Below are positions 29,922 through 39,055 of a stretch of DNA of 64,000 nucleotides, one piece after another; within the stretch, counting starts at the first letter, position 1, and each line of letters starts with the position of its first letter. Position numbers and translations under genes: made by a program. This DNA is from Dyella mobilis. Lineage in GTDB: Bacteria > Pseudomonadota > Gammaproteobacteria > Xanthomonadales > Rhodanobacteraceae. The notes beneath the pieces were generated by a model. That model was not told where the DNA came from. It saw only the letters and a program-made list of their open reading frames with translations, and did no database searches. The DNA lies in assembly GCF_016904945.1 (NCBI RefSeq), contig NZ_JADIKF010000039.1, positions 496,001-560,000 on the forward strand, given 5' to 3'.

Positions 29922-32369
29922 TTAGAACTGGCTGCCGAACGTGAACTGGATGCGTTCTTCGTACTCGGCGTCGCCCGGCTGCGAGCGGAACGGGAAGCCC
30001 AGGCTGATGATCAGCGGGCCGATCGGCGCCTGCCAGTGCAGCGACACACCGGCCGAAGCATCGAGCGTCTTGGTGCTGAAGCTCTGGACGTTCTGGTAGG
30101 CCTGGCCGACGTCCATGAACAGCGATACGCGTGCGGTATTGATGTCCTTCAGGAAGGGCAGCGGCAGATAGACTTCTGCCGTACCCAGCACCTTGAAGGC
30201 ACCGCCGATCGGCTGGGCATAGTTGTAAGTGCTGCCTGCGCAGAAGCCGGTTCTGGGATCTGGAGTGATGGGGCCGCCGTTCGTTCCGGTGCCGGCGCAG
30301 GCGCGCGGGCCGAGCGTGTTGTCCTGGAAGCCGCGAAGGTCGGTCACGCCGCCAGCATAGAAATTCATCCAGAACGGGAAGGAGACCTGCTGGCCGGCCT
30401 TGTAGCCGATCTGCGAGCTGGTAGCCGTAGCCGGCGCGTAGTCCGCCGTGGTGTTCTCGAAGGTCTTGCCGCCATACGTGTTGCCGTAACCGACCTTGCC
30501 GTCGAGATACAGCACGAAACCGCCGCCAATCGGCCAGTAGTGGTTGGCTTCGCCGTTGAAGGTCCAATACTGCACGGTCGAGCCGGGCAAGGCGGTGCTC
30601 ACCGTCGCGGTCAGCTGGCCGCCGTGGGTAGGGGCCCAGTAGGAGTTGCGCGTGTCGTGCACCCAGCTGAGCGAGCCTGTCCAGGTGTGGATGGTCTCGT
30701 GGCCCAGGGCATTGATGTAATCCACCAGGACCTGCGGGGTATAGCCCGCGTAGGTGTTGATCTTGGTGCTGCCGATACCCAGGCTGGCGCTGAGGCGGTC
30801 GAAGTCGGTGATCGGAACGCCCAGCGTGGTGGAGAACGATTTGGTGCTGTTGGAGTAACTGGCGTACTGGCTGCCCAGGTCGGTGTAATCGGCGCGCGAG
30901 AACGACGCGTTGTACCCGATCCCGACACCGTTGTCGGTGAGGTACGGGTTGGAGTAACTGGCGTTGATCTGCGTGAGGTAATCGCTGCGCTCGGCGCCGA
31001 CGCTGAATTGGTCGCCGGTGCCCATGAAGTTTCTCTGCGACACCGAGCTGGACAGGATGATGCCCGAATACTGCGAATAACCCACGCCGAAAGTCAGGCT
31101 GCCGGCGGACTGTTCTTCCACCTTTACCGTCAGATCGACTTCGTCGTCGCTGCCAGGCACCGTCTGCTTGTCGATAGTGACGGTCTTGAAGAAGCCCAGC
31201 TGCTGCAGGCGGATCTTCGAGCGGTCGATGGCGGCCTGCGAATACCAGGAGCCTTCGAGCTGGCGCATTTCACGGCGCAGCACGTCGTCTTCGGTGCGGG
31301 TGTTGCCCTGGAAGATCACGCGGCGCACGTATACGCGCGGACCGGGCTGGATGTACCAGGTGATGTCGGCGGTGTGCTTTTCTTTGTCGAGCTTGGGTAC
31401 CGAATTGACCTTCGCAAAGGCGTAGCCGATGTTGGCCAGCAGGGCCTTGATCGAGTCCGAGGTTGCTTCGATCGCACGGCGATTGAACAGGTCGCCGTTT
31501 TTGACGAACACCAGCTTGCGCAGCGTGTCTTCCGGCAGGATCAGCTGGCCCAGCAGGTGCGTGTCCGAGATGTGGTAGATGTCGCCCTGGATGACGTCGG
31601 CGGCGATGTACATCGCGCGCTTGTCGGGCGCAATGGTGACCTGGGTGGAGTCGATGCCGAAGTCGGCGTAGCCGCGATCCATGTAATAGGACTGCAGCTT
31701 CTTCAGGTCGCCGGAGAGCTTGTCCTGGGAATACTGGTCGTTCTTCGAATACCAGGACAGCCAGTTGGTGGTGCCCGATTCGAAGTCTTTTTCGATGTCC
31801 TTGGTGGTGAACGCCGTGTTGCCGACGATGTTCACTTCCTTGAGCTTGGCGACCTTGCCTTCGCGGATTTCGATATCGATCGCCACGCGGTTGCGGTCAA
31901 GCTGGGTGACGTGCGGATTGACCGACACGTTGTACTTGCCGCGGTTGTAATACTGGCGGATCAGTTCCTGCTGCACGCGGTCAAGCGCGAGACGATCGAA
32001 AGTCTCGCCTTCGGACAGGCCGATGTCCTTCAGGCCCTTCTTGAGGTCGTCGGTCTTGATGTCGCTGTTGCCGCGAATGGTCAGCTTGGTGATCGACGGG
32101 CGTTCGACCACCTTGACCACCAGGATGTCGCCGTCGCGCTCCAGCTCCACGTCGCTGAAGAACTTGGTGTTGTACAGGGCGCGGATGGCCTGCTGGGCTT
32201 CCTCGTTGGTGAGGCGGTCGCCCTTGTTGATCTGCAGGTAGTTGAACACCGTGCCGGCGGAGATCCGGCTGAGGCCTTCGATGCGGATATCGGAAACGAC
32301 GAATGGTTCGAGCGCAAACACGCTCGTAGAAAGGGAGGCAAGCAGGATCAGGGCGGCGATACGCTTCAT
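29922..32369 (-). CDS. bamA: Outer membrane protein assembly factor BamA
   Basis: This 815-aa protein is the essential barrel of the BAM complex that inserts outer-membrane proteins. It has a signal peptide (residues 1-19, ending SVFA), five POTRA domains (about 22-420, starting FVVSDIRIEGLSRISAGTVF) and a 16-strand barrel with the conserved loop-6 region and the closing strand ending in Phe (RIQFTFGSQF). The terminal aromatic residue is the barrel assembly signal. The expected skp/ompH gene does not follow; a terminator and lpxD do. Confidence 0.97.
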   Translation of the reverse strand: MKRIAALILLASLSTSVFALEPFVVSDIRIEGLSRISAGTVFNYLQINKGDRLTNEEAQQAIRALYNTKFFSDVELERDGDILVVKVVERPSITKLTIRGNSDIKTDDLKKGLKDIGLSEGETFDRLALDRVQQELIRQYYNRGKYNVSVNPHVTQLDRNRVAIDIEIREGKVAKLKEVNIVGNTAFTTKDIEKDFESGTTNWLSWYSKNDQYSQDKLSGDLKKLQSYYMDRGYADFGIDSTQVTIAPDKRAMYIAADVIQGDIYHISDTHLLGQLILPEDTLRKLVFVKNGDLFNRRAIEATSDSIKALLANIGYAFAKVNSVPKLDKEKHTADITWYIQPGPRVYVRRVIFQGNTRTEDDVLRREMRQLEGSWYSQAAIDRSKIRLQQLGFFKTVTIDKQTVPGSDDEVDLTVKVEEQSAGSLTFGVGYSQYSGIILSSSVSQRNFMGTGDQFSVGAERSDYLTQINASYSNPYLTDNGVGIGYNASFSRADYTDLGSQYASYSNSTKSFSTTLGVPITDFDRLSASLGIGSTKINTYAGYTPQVLVDYINALGHETIHTWTGSLSWVHDTRNSYWAPTHGGQLTATVSTALPGSTVQYWTFNGEANHYWPIGGGFVLYLDGKVGYGNTYGGKTFENTTADYAPATATSSQIGYKAGQQVSFPFWMNFYAGGVTDLRGFQDNTLGPRACAGTGTNGGPITPDPRTGFCAGSTYNYAQPIGGAFKVLGTAEVYLPLPFLKDINTARVSLFMDVGQAYQNVQSFSTKTLDASAGVSLHWQAPIGPLIISLGFPFRSQPGDAEYEERIQFTFGSQF

Positions 32370-32394
32370 CGTCGATTCCGTTGTGTTATTCGGA

Positions 32395-32429
32395 CGGGGC
32401 GGTTTGCGGCCGCCCCGCTGTATTTTTTT
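32395..32429 (+). terminator. Terminator-like hairpin in the rseP-bamA gap, forward orientation
   Basis: The 8-bp stem CGGGGCGG / CCGCCCCG (loop of 7) is followed by a seven-T run at 32423-32429 on the forward strand. All neighbouring genes are on the reverse strand, so it would stop antisense transcription coming out of bamA. On the sense strand it forms a hairpin 25 bp before the bamA start. Confidence 0.5.
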
Positions 32430-32588
32430 CCAAAGCCGGAATCATCCCGGCCCGTTTTTTCTACCGCAGCCGAGCAGGTCGGGTCCGGACGAACAGCTCC
32501 GGACGCAGCGCACTGCTGGCAGGTTGCCGCGCGATAGGGAGACCGCGGCCAGCATCCAACCAGAGGTTGTCAGCGGCGCGCATCCTTC

Positions 32589-33938
32589 TCACGAGGGCAG
32601 GATGATGCGATGGATGTCGTTGAAGAACGTCAGCCCCACCAGCATGACCAGCAAGGCGAGACCCACGTACTGGCCTGCGATGATAGTCCGTTCGCTGACC
32701 GGGCTGCCTTTGATCAGCTCGATAAGGTAATACAGCAGGTGGCCGCCGTCCAAGATCGGAATGGGCAGCAGGTTGATGATGGCCAGGCTTAGCGATACCA
32801 GTCCCAGGAATTCCAGGAACCGATCCAGGCCCATCTTGGCGGCGGCATTGGCCACCTGGGCGATGCCGATGACGCCGGAAATGTTCTTGGTGGACGCCTG
32901 GCCGGTCAGCATCCTGCCAACCATGTTGAAGGTGTCGGTGGTGCGCTCCCAGGTCAGGTTGAGCGACTCGCCCAATGCCTTGACGGGCCCATAGTGCTGG
33001 ACAGCCGCCTCCAGCGGCCGCTGCGCGACGCCGATGACCCAATGCGGCGCGCCGCCGTCAGGAGAGTCCATGCGGGCTGTTACGGTCAACTGCACGGGCT
33101 TGCCGTTGCGAAGAACGTCCAGCGAGAGCACCGGCGACTTAGCGGCGTTGGCAATGATCTGCGTGCTGAGGTCGTCGAAAGTCTTTACCGCGACTCCATC
33201 GACGCTGACGATCTGATCCCCGGCCTGCATGCCGGCCATGGCGGCCGGATAGCCGGGCGCCACCGTTGCGACGATGGCCGGGGCGGGAGCCGGCTCGATG
33301 CCCAGCTTGTCCAGATAATGCGGAATGTCTTCGCCAGCGGGCAGGCGATTGAGCGGCAGGACCAGCGAACGTTCCTTGCCATCCGCTCCGCGTACCGTGA
33401 CGGCCAGCGGTGCGCGACTCAGCATCGCATTGGCGATGATGTCGAACGAATCGCTCCAGGTCGCCACCGACTCGCCGCCCACCGTAAGCAGGCGATCACC
33501 GCTCTGAATGCCAGCCTGTGCCGCCATGCTCTGCGGTGCGGCGGTGACGATCGGTGCGTAGTCGGTACGCCCCAGCACGAACATCAGCCAGAACGCGGCA
33601 ATGGTGAAAATGATATTGAAGCCGGGGCCGGCGGCGACGATGGCAATACGCTTCCAGATCGGTTGCGAGGTGAACTCCTGGCTACGCAACGCCGGGTCCA
33701 CTTCGCCTTCGCGCGCATCGAGCATCTTGACGTAGCCACCCAACGGGATTGCGGCGATCTGGTATTCGGTGCCATCACGTCCGACGTGCTTCCAGATGGC
33801 GTTGCCGAAGCCGACGGAGAAGCGCAGCACTTTCACGCCGCAGCGTCGCGCCACCCAGAAGTGACCGAATTCGTGAAAGGTCACCAGCACGCCAAGCGTG
33901 ACCGCCAACCAAAACACCGAGCCGAAAAAGGGATTCAT
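32589..33938 (-). CDS. rseP: Site-2 protease RseP
   Basis: This 449-aa inner-membrane zinc protease releases sigma-E from RseA in envelope stress and clears signal-peptide remnants. TM1 carries HEFGH (VLVTFHEFGHFWVARR). Two PDZ regions are visible (AGIQSGDRLLTVGGESV and AGMQAGDQIVSVDGVAV). The C-terminal TM has the third metal ligand in NLLPIPILDGGHLLYYL. ATG 33938 is chosen; an in-frame start at 33980 adds 14 residues ahead of TM1 and is less like relatives. dxr, normally just upstream, is absent. Confidence 0.96.
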   Translation of the reverse strand: MNPFFGSVFWLAVTLGVLVTFHEFGHFWVARRCGVKVLRFSVGFGNAIWKHVGRDGTEYQIAAIPLGGYVKMLDAREGEVDPALRSQEFTSQPIWKRIAIVAAGPGFNIIFTIAAFWLMFVLGRTDYAPIVTAAPQSMAAQAGIQSGDRLLTVGGESVATWSDSFDIIANAMLSRAPLAVTVRGADGKERSLVLPLNRLPAGEDIPHYLDKLGIEPAPAPAIVATVAPGYPAAMAGMQAGDQIVSVDGVAVKTFDDLSTQIIANAAKSPVLSLDVLRNGKPVQLTVTARMDSPDGGAPHWVIGVAQRPLEAAVQHYGPVKALGESLNLTWERTTDTFNMVGRMLTGQASTKNISGVIGIAQVANAAAKMGLDRFLEFLGLVSLSLAIINLLPIPILDGGHLLYYLIELIKGSPVSERTIIAGQYVGLALLVMLVGLTFFNDIHRIILPS

Positions 33939-34204
33939 CAAGTCAGATACGTCTCTACGGAACTCAAAGCTTATCAGCAAGCGTCGCTAAGTACCTGTCG
34001 GGCTTCCTCCCCGTCGGCCCCTGGACGCTTGCGCAAAGGTCTGGATATCGACCGCGACCCGGCACGGCAGTTCCGTTGATCGCGACTGGAGCGGTTTCAC
34101 GACCGCAAGGGCATCCGGTCGGTGGACAAGAGAGGCCGTGACACCCCCCAAAACGCGGAAGAGTCCGGATGAAAGGCGGGGCCTCTAAAATGAACGGGGG
34201 GCGG

Positions 34205-35026
34205 TCAGAAGCCCAGCAGCAGCTTGCCCAGGGCGAATACCGGCAGGGCGGCAAACACGCTGTCGAGACGGTCGAGCAGGCCGCCATGGCCGGGAAAGAG
34301 CGCGCCGGAATCCTTGACGCTGGCATGGCGCTTCATCAGGCTTTCCAGCAGATCGCCCACGATCGAAGCGGCCACGGTCACGATAGCGACCAGAATCAGC
34401 CCGAGCAGGCGCGCGTCGCGCACCCCAAGCAGCCAGCCGCCCGCGACGACGACCACGGAGCTCGTGACGAAGGCACCGTAGACGCCGGCCCAGGTCTTGC
34501 CCGGACTGATCTGCGGGGCGAGCTTGCGCTTGCCAAAGAAGCGGCCGCTGAAATAGGCGCCGGTATCGGCGGCCCAGACCAGCAGCATGGCCAGGAAGGT
34601 CCATACCGGACCATGCGACGGGCTGTGGTGAATGCTGAGGGTCGCCACCCAGGCCGGAAATATCACAAACGCGCCGGCCAGGAGCTTCAGGTTGCGGTTC
34701 TCCGGCGTCGGCGCCGCGGCAAAGGCGAAATGGCGCAACCAGGCGCACGCCACCAGCCACCAGGCTACCCCTGCGCAGATCAGCGCCGGCCACAGCCAGG
34801 TTTTGTCGCGAAGTACCCATAGCGCGACAAACACCGCCGCGGCAAACATCAGGATCGCGGCTCGCGTCGCGTGGCTTTTCATCCGGGCCAGTCGCGTCCA
34901 CTCCCAGGTGGCTGCCAGGAACGCCGCCGACAGCAGCCAAGCCAACAGGCTGGTCGGCAGCAGCAGAATCAGCAGGATGGCCAGCGGGGCGAGGAGCAGG
35001 GCGGTTAGAACGCGCTGTCGCAGCAT
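34205..35026 (-). CDS. cdsA: Phosphatidate cytidylyltransferase
   Basis: This 273-aa polytopic membrane enzyme makes CDP-diacylglycerol for all phospholipids. It has about 8 hydrophobic segments and the CDS signature in the C-terminal third: KRKLAPQISPGKTWAG, VGDLLESLMKRHASVKDSGALFPGHGGLLDRLDS. It lies 16 bp after uppS. The 266 bp between it and rseP holds no gene. Confidence 0.96.
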   Translation of the reverse strand: MLRQRVLTALLLAPLAILLILLLPTSLLAWLLSAAFLAATWEWTRLARMKSHATRAAILMFAAAVFVALWVLRDKTWLWPALICAGVAWWLVACAWLRHFAFAAAPTPENRNLKLLAGAFVIFPAWVATLSIHHSPSHGPVWTFLAMLLVWAADTGAYFSGRFFGKRKLAPQISPGKTWAGVYGAFVTSSVVVVAGGWLLGVRDARLLGLILVAIVTVAASIVGDLLESLMKRHASVKDSGALFPGHGGLLDRLDSVFAALPVFALGKLLLGF

Positions 35027-35042
35027 GGAGGGTCCTTAGCAA

Positions 35043-35780
35043 TCAGGCCTGGGCGACCTGATCGCCGGTGCGGCCAAAGCGGCGCTCGCGGCGGGCAAAG
35101 TCATTGATGGCATGCTGCAGCGAGAGCTGGTTGAAATCTGGCCACAGCGTATCGGTGAAATAGAGTTCCGCATAGGCCAGCTGCCACAGCAGGAAGTTGC
35201 TAACGCGCCGGTCACCGCCGGTGCGAATGAACAGGTCCAGGGGCGGCAGGCCGGCCAGGCTCGTGTGGAGGTCGAACGCGGGCTCGTCGATGGCGTCCAC
35301 CGACAGATCGCCCCGAGCGACCGCGGCGGCAAGCTGGCGTGCGGCATGCACGATGTCCCAGCGTCCGCCGTAGTTGATGGCTACGTTCAAATGCAATTTC
35401 TCATTGCCTGCCGTGCGCTTGGCGGCAGCCAGCATGCGTTGCTGTAGCGGCTGGTCGAACGCGTCCAGATCGCCGATGAATCGCAGGCGTACCCCATTGG
35501 CGTGCAGTTCATCCACTTCCTTGTCGAGCGCACGCATGAACAAATCCAGCAGTGCGCTGACTTCTTCTTGCGGGCGTTGCCAGTTTTCGCTGGAAAACGC
35601 GAACAGCGTGAGGGCCTCCACACCCATCCGCAGACAGCCTTCCACGACCTGCCGTACCGCTTTGCGGCCGGCGTTGTGGCCGAAGCTGCGCGGGCGATGG
35701 CGTGCCTTGGCCCAGCGACCATTGCCATCCATCACGATGCCGATGTGGCGGGGTATGTAGTTTTGCTCGGTCGTGGTCAT
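35043..35780 (-). CDS. uppS: Undecaprenyl diphosphate synthase
   Basis: This 245-aa cis-prenyltransferase makes the C55 carrier for peptidoglycan and O-antigen from FPP and IPP. Motifs: HIGIVMDGNGRWAKARHRPRS with the catalytic Asp, FGHNAGRKAVRQVV, LTLFAFSSENWQRP, LNVAINYGGRWDI, and DLFIRTGGDRRVSNFLLWQLAYAE. ATG 35780 matches the family N-terminus. It is followed directly by cdsA, the usual order. Confidence 0.97.
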   Translation of the reverse strand: MTTTEQNYIPRHIGIVMDGNGRWAKARHRPRSFGHNAGRKAVRQVVEGCLRMGVEALTLFAFSSENWQRPQEEVSALLDLFMRALDKEVDELHANGVRLRFIGDLDAFDQPLQQRMLAAAKRTAGNEKLHLNVAINYGGRWDIVHAARQLAAAVARGDLSVDAIDEPAFDLHTSLAGLPPLDLFIRTGGDRRVSNFLLWQLAYAELYFTDTLWPDFNQLSLQHAINDFARRERRFGRTGDQVAQA

Positions 35781-36090
35781 GGATGGAGAGTAACGTTGAC
35801 GATGACGCTTGCCTCGCTGAAGCGGATGCCGGAAGCACGTTCGCCAGGGAACGGCCATTTGTCATCACGATACGGACTCATCGGCGGCGGAAGCTGCCTC
35901 TGGTCTGCAGGTTCGTCGGCAACTGGGCTGCTGGCCGGGTGTGCGTTCGAACGACTTTGCGATAACTGGATAGAGTCCTTCACCCGTTGCCCTCTCCCCG
36001 TCTGAGAGCGTGGAATGCGCGGTGCTGCAAGGTTCCTTATCTCCAATGGAGTCCGGCGGCCAGGCAGCACGCCTGTTCGATGGCGATCTA
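35781..36090. other. 310-bp gap between frr and uppS
   Basis: No supported gene is visible. A reverse-strand open frame of 97 codons spans most of it, but it overlaps the uppS 5' end and has no recognisable domain. A REP-like fragment (CCCTCTCCCCGTCTGAGAG, about 35990-36008) lies inside. A uppS promoter is likely here but no clear hexamers stand out. Confidence 0.45.
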
Positions 36091-36648
36091 TTACATCGCC
36101 ATCAGTTCTTCTTCCTTCGCCTTGGCCACGGTGTCGACTTCCTTGACGAAGCGGTCGGTGATCTTTTGGATTTCCTCGTCGGCCTTGCGTTCTTCGTCTT
36201 CGGTAATCTGCTTTTCCTTCAGCAGATCCTTGATGTGCTGCAAGGCGTCGCGGCGCACGTTGCGGATGGCAATCTTGGCATTCTCGCCTTCGTGCGATAC
36301 GTGCTTGGCCAGATCGCGGCGGCGTTCTTCGGTAAGCGGCGGCATGTTGAGGCGGATCACCGTGCCGGCGGTGGTCGGCGTGATGCCGATGTCCGAAGCC
36401 AGCAGGGCCTTTTCGATCGGCGCCACCATGTTCTTTTCGAATGGCGTGATGATGATCGAGCGCCCGTCGGCCAGCGAAACCGATGCGACCTGATTCAGCG
36501 CGGTGTCCGATCCGTAGTACGGCACCTTGATGTGGTCGACCAGCGAGGTGCTGGCGCGGCCGGTGCGCAGGCGGGACAGATCGTGCTTGAGCGCGTCGAT
36601 GCTCTTGCCCATTCGGGTCTGGGCATCGTTCTTGATGTCGTTGAGCAT
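36091..36648 (-). CDS. frr: Ribosome recycling factor
   Basis: This 185-aa two-domain protein splits post-termination ribosomes together with EF-G. It shows LRTGRASTSLVDHIKVPYYG, LNQVASVSLADGRSIIITPFEK, the LNMPPLTEERRRDLAKH hinge region, and a charged C-terminal helix (KAKEEELMAM). It is 111 bp downstream of pyrH, the conserved tsf-pyrH-frr neighbourhood. Confidence 0.97.
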   Translation of the reverse strand: MLNDIKNDAQTRMGKSIDALKHDLSRLRTGRASTSLVDHIKVPYYGSDTALNQVASVSLADGRSIIITPFEKNMVAPIEKALLASDIGITPTTAGTVIRLNMPPLTEERRRDLAKHVSHEGENAKIAIRNVRRDALQHIKDLLKEKQITEDEERKADEEIQKITDRFVKEVDTVAKAKEEELMAM

Positions 36649-36759
36649 GAGGAAATCACCCGTTGGCGTGCAAGCCTTTCATTATAGCAGGGGGCAGGGG
36701 AGGGTAGCGGAAGCACGCTTTGCGCTGCTCCGCGCCCCGTCTTTTGCGATTATTCAGCG

Positions 36760-37482
36760 TCAGCCCGCATCGACCAGGGTGCCGACCGCTTCCCCGCGCA
36801 TGATGCGCATCAGGTTGCCTGGCACGGTCATGTCGTAGATGCGCAGCGGCATGCGTTGATCGCGGCACAACGCGATGGCGGCCGTATCCATCACGGCCAG
36901 CTTGCGTTCGATCACCTGGTCGTAGCTCAGCCGCTCGAAGCGCACGGCGTTGCTGTGCTTGGCCGGGTCGGCATCGTAGACACCGTCCACCTTTGTGGCC
37001 TTGAGCAGCAGGTCCGCGCTGACTTCGATCGCGCGTAGCGCGGCCGCCGAGTCGGTGGTGAAGAAGGGGTTGCCGGTGCCGGCGGCAAACAGCGCTATGC
37101 GGCCTTTCTCGATGTGGCGGATGGCGCGGCGACGGATGAAGTCCTCTGCCACGTCGTGGATCTGGATGGCGCTCATCACGCGGGCGAAGCCGCCGCGCTT
37201 TTCGATGGCGTCCTGCATGGCCAATGCATTCATGACGGTGGCCAGCATGCCCATGTGGTCGCCGGTGACGCGGTCCATCCCGGCTGCGGCCAGGCCGGCG
37301 CCGCGGAAGATGTTGCCGCCGCCGATCACCACGCCGATCTGCACGCTGGCACGCTGGATTTCGATGATTTCATCGGCCAGGCGGCCGATCACTTTCGGGT
37401 CGATGCCATAGTCGGCGTCGCCCATCAATGCCTCGCCGGAGAGCTTGAGCAGGATGCGTCGGTACTTTAGCTGGTCGCTCAT
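36760..37482 (-). CDS. pyrH: Uridylate kinase
   Basis: This 240-aa amino-acid-kinase-fold enzyme phosphorylates UMP to UDP. Motifs: [68 protein letters not shown] and [19 protein letters not shown] 37482 fits the family start. It is separated from tsf here by the forward-strand VOC gene, whereas rpsB-tsf-pyrH-frr are often contiguous. Confidence 0.97.
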   Translation of the reverse strand: MSDQLKYRRILLKLSGEALMGDADYGIDPKVIGRLADEIIEIQRASVQIGVVIGGGNIFRGAGLAAAGMDRVTGDHMGMLATVMNALAMQDAIEKRGGFARVMSAIQIHDVAEDFIRRRAIRHIEKGRIALFAAGTGNPFFTTDSAAALRAIEVSADLLLKATKVDGVYDADPAKHSNAVRFERLSYDQVIERKLAVMDTAAIALCRDQRMPLRIYDMTVPGNLMRIMRGEAVGTLVDAG

Positions 37483-37634
37483 GGGGGCTCCGGATTGTGA
37501 GATGCAAAACGCGCGCATTGTAGCGGAGCCTGCCGCAGACGTCAGCGCGTCACAGTTTTATGCTGGGCGTGCGGGGCTGGCGCTTTTGTGCGCCCCGTGC
37601 CCGTTGCATCACTGCAGCCTCGCCGGAGCCCATC

Positions 37635-38039
37635 ATGCAGCATGCCATCGCCGCCGTTGCCTTGCTGGTACGTGACTATGACGAGGCGATCGCCTTCTAT
37701 ACCGGCTGCCTGGATTTTCAGCTGGTCGAAGACGTTTTGCAGGACGATGGCCGGCGCTGGGTGCTGGTTTCGCCGCCAGGGGGCAGCCAGACACGTCTGT
37801 TGTTGTCGCTGGCGAGTACGGCGGAGCAGGACGCCTGCGTGGGCGAGCAGGGTGGCGGCCGGGTCTTTCTGTTTTTGCACGTCGATGATTTTTACGCGCG
37901 CTATCGGATCATGAGCGAGCGCGGCGTACGCTTTCTCGAGCGTCCGCGCGAGGAGCCCTACGGCACCGTTGCGGTGTTTGAGGATCTTTACGGGAATCGT
38001 TGGGACTTGATGCAGCCGCGCGAGCCTGGGGCTGAATGA
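37635..38039 (+). CDS. VOC superfamily (glyoxalase/bleomycin-resistance fold) protein
   Basis: This 134-aa protein has the paired beta-alpha-beta-beta-beta modules of VOC proteins: AIAAVALLVRDYDEAIAFYTGCLDFQ at the start, then FLFLHVDDFYARYRIMSERGV and TVAVFEDLYGNRWDLMQ. Possible metal ligands are His3, a central His (LHVDD) and a C-terminal Glu (FEDLYGN). The substrate is unknown. It lies between pyrH and tsf on the opposite strand, which looks like an insertion into the translation-factor cluster. Confidence 0.88.
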   Translation: MQHAIAAVALLVRDYDEAIAFYTGCLDFQLVEDVLQDDGRRWVLVSPPGGSQTRLLLSLASTAEQDACVGEQGGGRVFLFLHVDDFYARYRIMSERGVRFLERPREEPYGTVAVFEDLYGNRWDLMQPREPGAE

Positions 38040-38055
38040 AATCCAACACGTGGAG

Positions 38056-38094
38056 AAAAAAAGAAAGCCGCGATTTCTCGCGGCTTTCTTTTTT
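38056..38094. terminator. Bidirectional terminator between the VOC gene and tsf
   Basis: A 10-bp perfect stem (GAAAGCCGCG / CGCGGCTTTC, loop of 6) is flanked by an A7 run on one side and T runs on the other, so it is an intrinsic terminator in both directions. It lies between two convergent genes. Confidence 0.85.
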
Positions 38095-38113
38095 GGAGCT
38101 GAAGGATGCGGTC

Positions 38114-38992
38114 TTAACCCTGCATCGCCTTCTGCACTTCTGCCAGGTAGTCTTCCTGCACCTTCTCGATGCCTTCGCCAACGGCCAGGCGAGCCACCGA
38201 GATCACGTCGGCGCCTTCCTTCTTCAGGGCGTCGGCAACGGTGACGTTGGTGTCCAGCACGTAGGGCTGGCCCAGGAGGGTGACTTCGGAAATGATCTTG
38301 CTGACTTTGCCGCTCACGATCTTTTCCAGGATCTCGGCCGGCTTGGCCTTTTCCTTGTCGGACATCTGGCTCAGCGCGATGTCCTTTTCCTTGGCCAGGA
38401 AGTCGGCCGGGACGTCTTCGGCACGCACATACGCCGGGTTCATGGCTGCTACGTGCATGGCGATGCCCTTGGCCAGCTCTTCCGAGCCGCCCTTCAGAGT
38501 CACCAGTACACCGATGCGGCCGCCGTGGACGTAGCTGGCGATCACGCCGTCATTCGAGACGCGTGCCAGGCGGCGAGCCTCGATCTTCTCTCCGATCGTG
38601 GCGACCAGGCCCTTGGTGGCCTCTTCGACCGTGCCGCCGCCCGGGTAGGTAGCAGTCTTCAGTGCTTCAACATCGGCGGCACCCGACTTCAGCGCCACCT
38701 CGGCAACGTTGTTGCCGAACGTCACGAAATCGGGGTTCTTGGCCACGAAGTCGGTTTCGCTATTGACTTCGACCAGCACGGCGCTGCCGTTGCCCTGGGC
38801 GTTGAAGATGCGACCTTCGGCGGCCACGCGGTCGGCCTTCTTGTCGGCCTTGGCCAGGCCCGTCTTGCGCAGCCATTCCATGGCGACTTCGATATCGCCA
38901 TTGTTTTCGACCAGCGCTTTCTTGCACTCCATCATGCCGGCGCCGGAGCGCTCGCGGAGTTCCTTGACCAATTGGGCGGAAATATCAGCCAT
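38114..38992 (-). CDS. tsf: Elongation factor Ts
   Basis: This 292-aa guanine nucleotide exchange factor acts on EF-Tu. It has the UBA-like N-terminus with [31 protein letters not shown], the core [14 protein letters not shown], and [13 protein letters not shown] and AMNPAYV. Length is typical. It follows rpsB after 63 bp containing a strong hairpin. Confidence 0.97.
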   Translation of the reverse strand: MADISAQLVKELRERSGAGMMECKKALVENNGDIEVAMEWLRKTGLAKADKKADRVAAEGRIFNAQGNGSAVLVEVNSETDFVAKNPDFVTFGNNVAEVALKSGAADVEALKTATYPGGGTVEEATKGLVATIGEKIEARRLARVSNDGVIASYVHGGRIGVLVTLKGGSEELAKGIAMHVAAMNPAYVRAEDVPADFLAKEKDIALSQMSDKEKAKPAEILEKIVSGKVSKIISEVTLLGQPYVLDTNVTVADALKKEGADVISVARLAVGEGIEKVQEDYLAEVQKAMQG

Positions 38993-39019
38993 TGCAGAGT
39001 TCCTCGGGAATCTTGGTGA

Positions 39020-39046
39020 TGCCGCGGCGGCGGGGCCGCCACGGCA
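39020..39046 (-). terminator. Attenuator-like hairpin between rpsB and tsf
   Basis: TGCCGCGGCGGC and GCCGCCACGGCA pair over 12 bp with one mismatch around a GGG loop, just past the rpsB stop. There is no T run. In E. coli an intergenic hairpin also separates rpsB and tsf and tunes their ratio, so a similar role is inferred. Confidence 0.5.
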
Positions 39047-39055
39047 TGGAGAGGC

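Noticed and set aside
30036..32537. 833-codon forward frame opposite bamA
   Set aside because: Antisense shadow of BamA. The forward-facing hairpin at 32395 lies within it, which also argues against a real gene.
35777..36070. 97-codon reverse frame in the frr-uppS gap
   Set aside because: Overlaps the uppS start, includes a REP-like fragment and has no domain.
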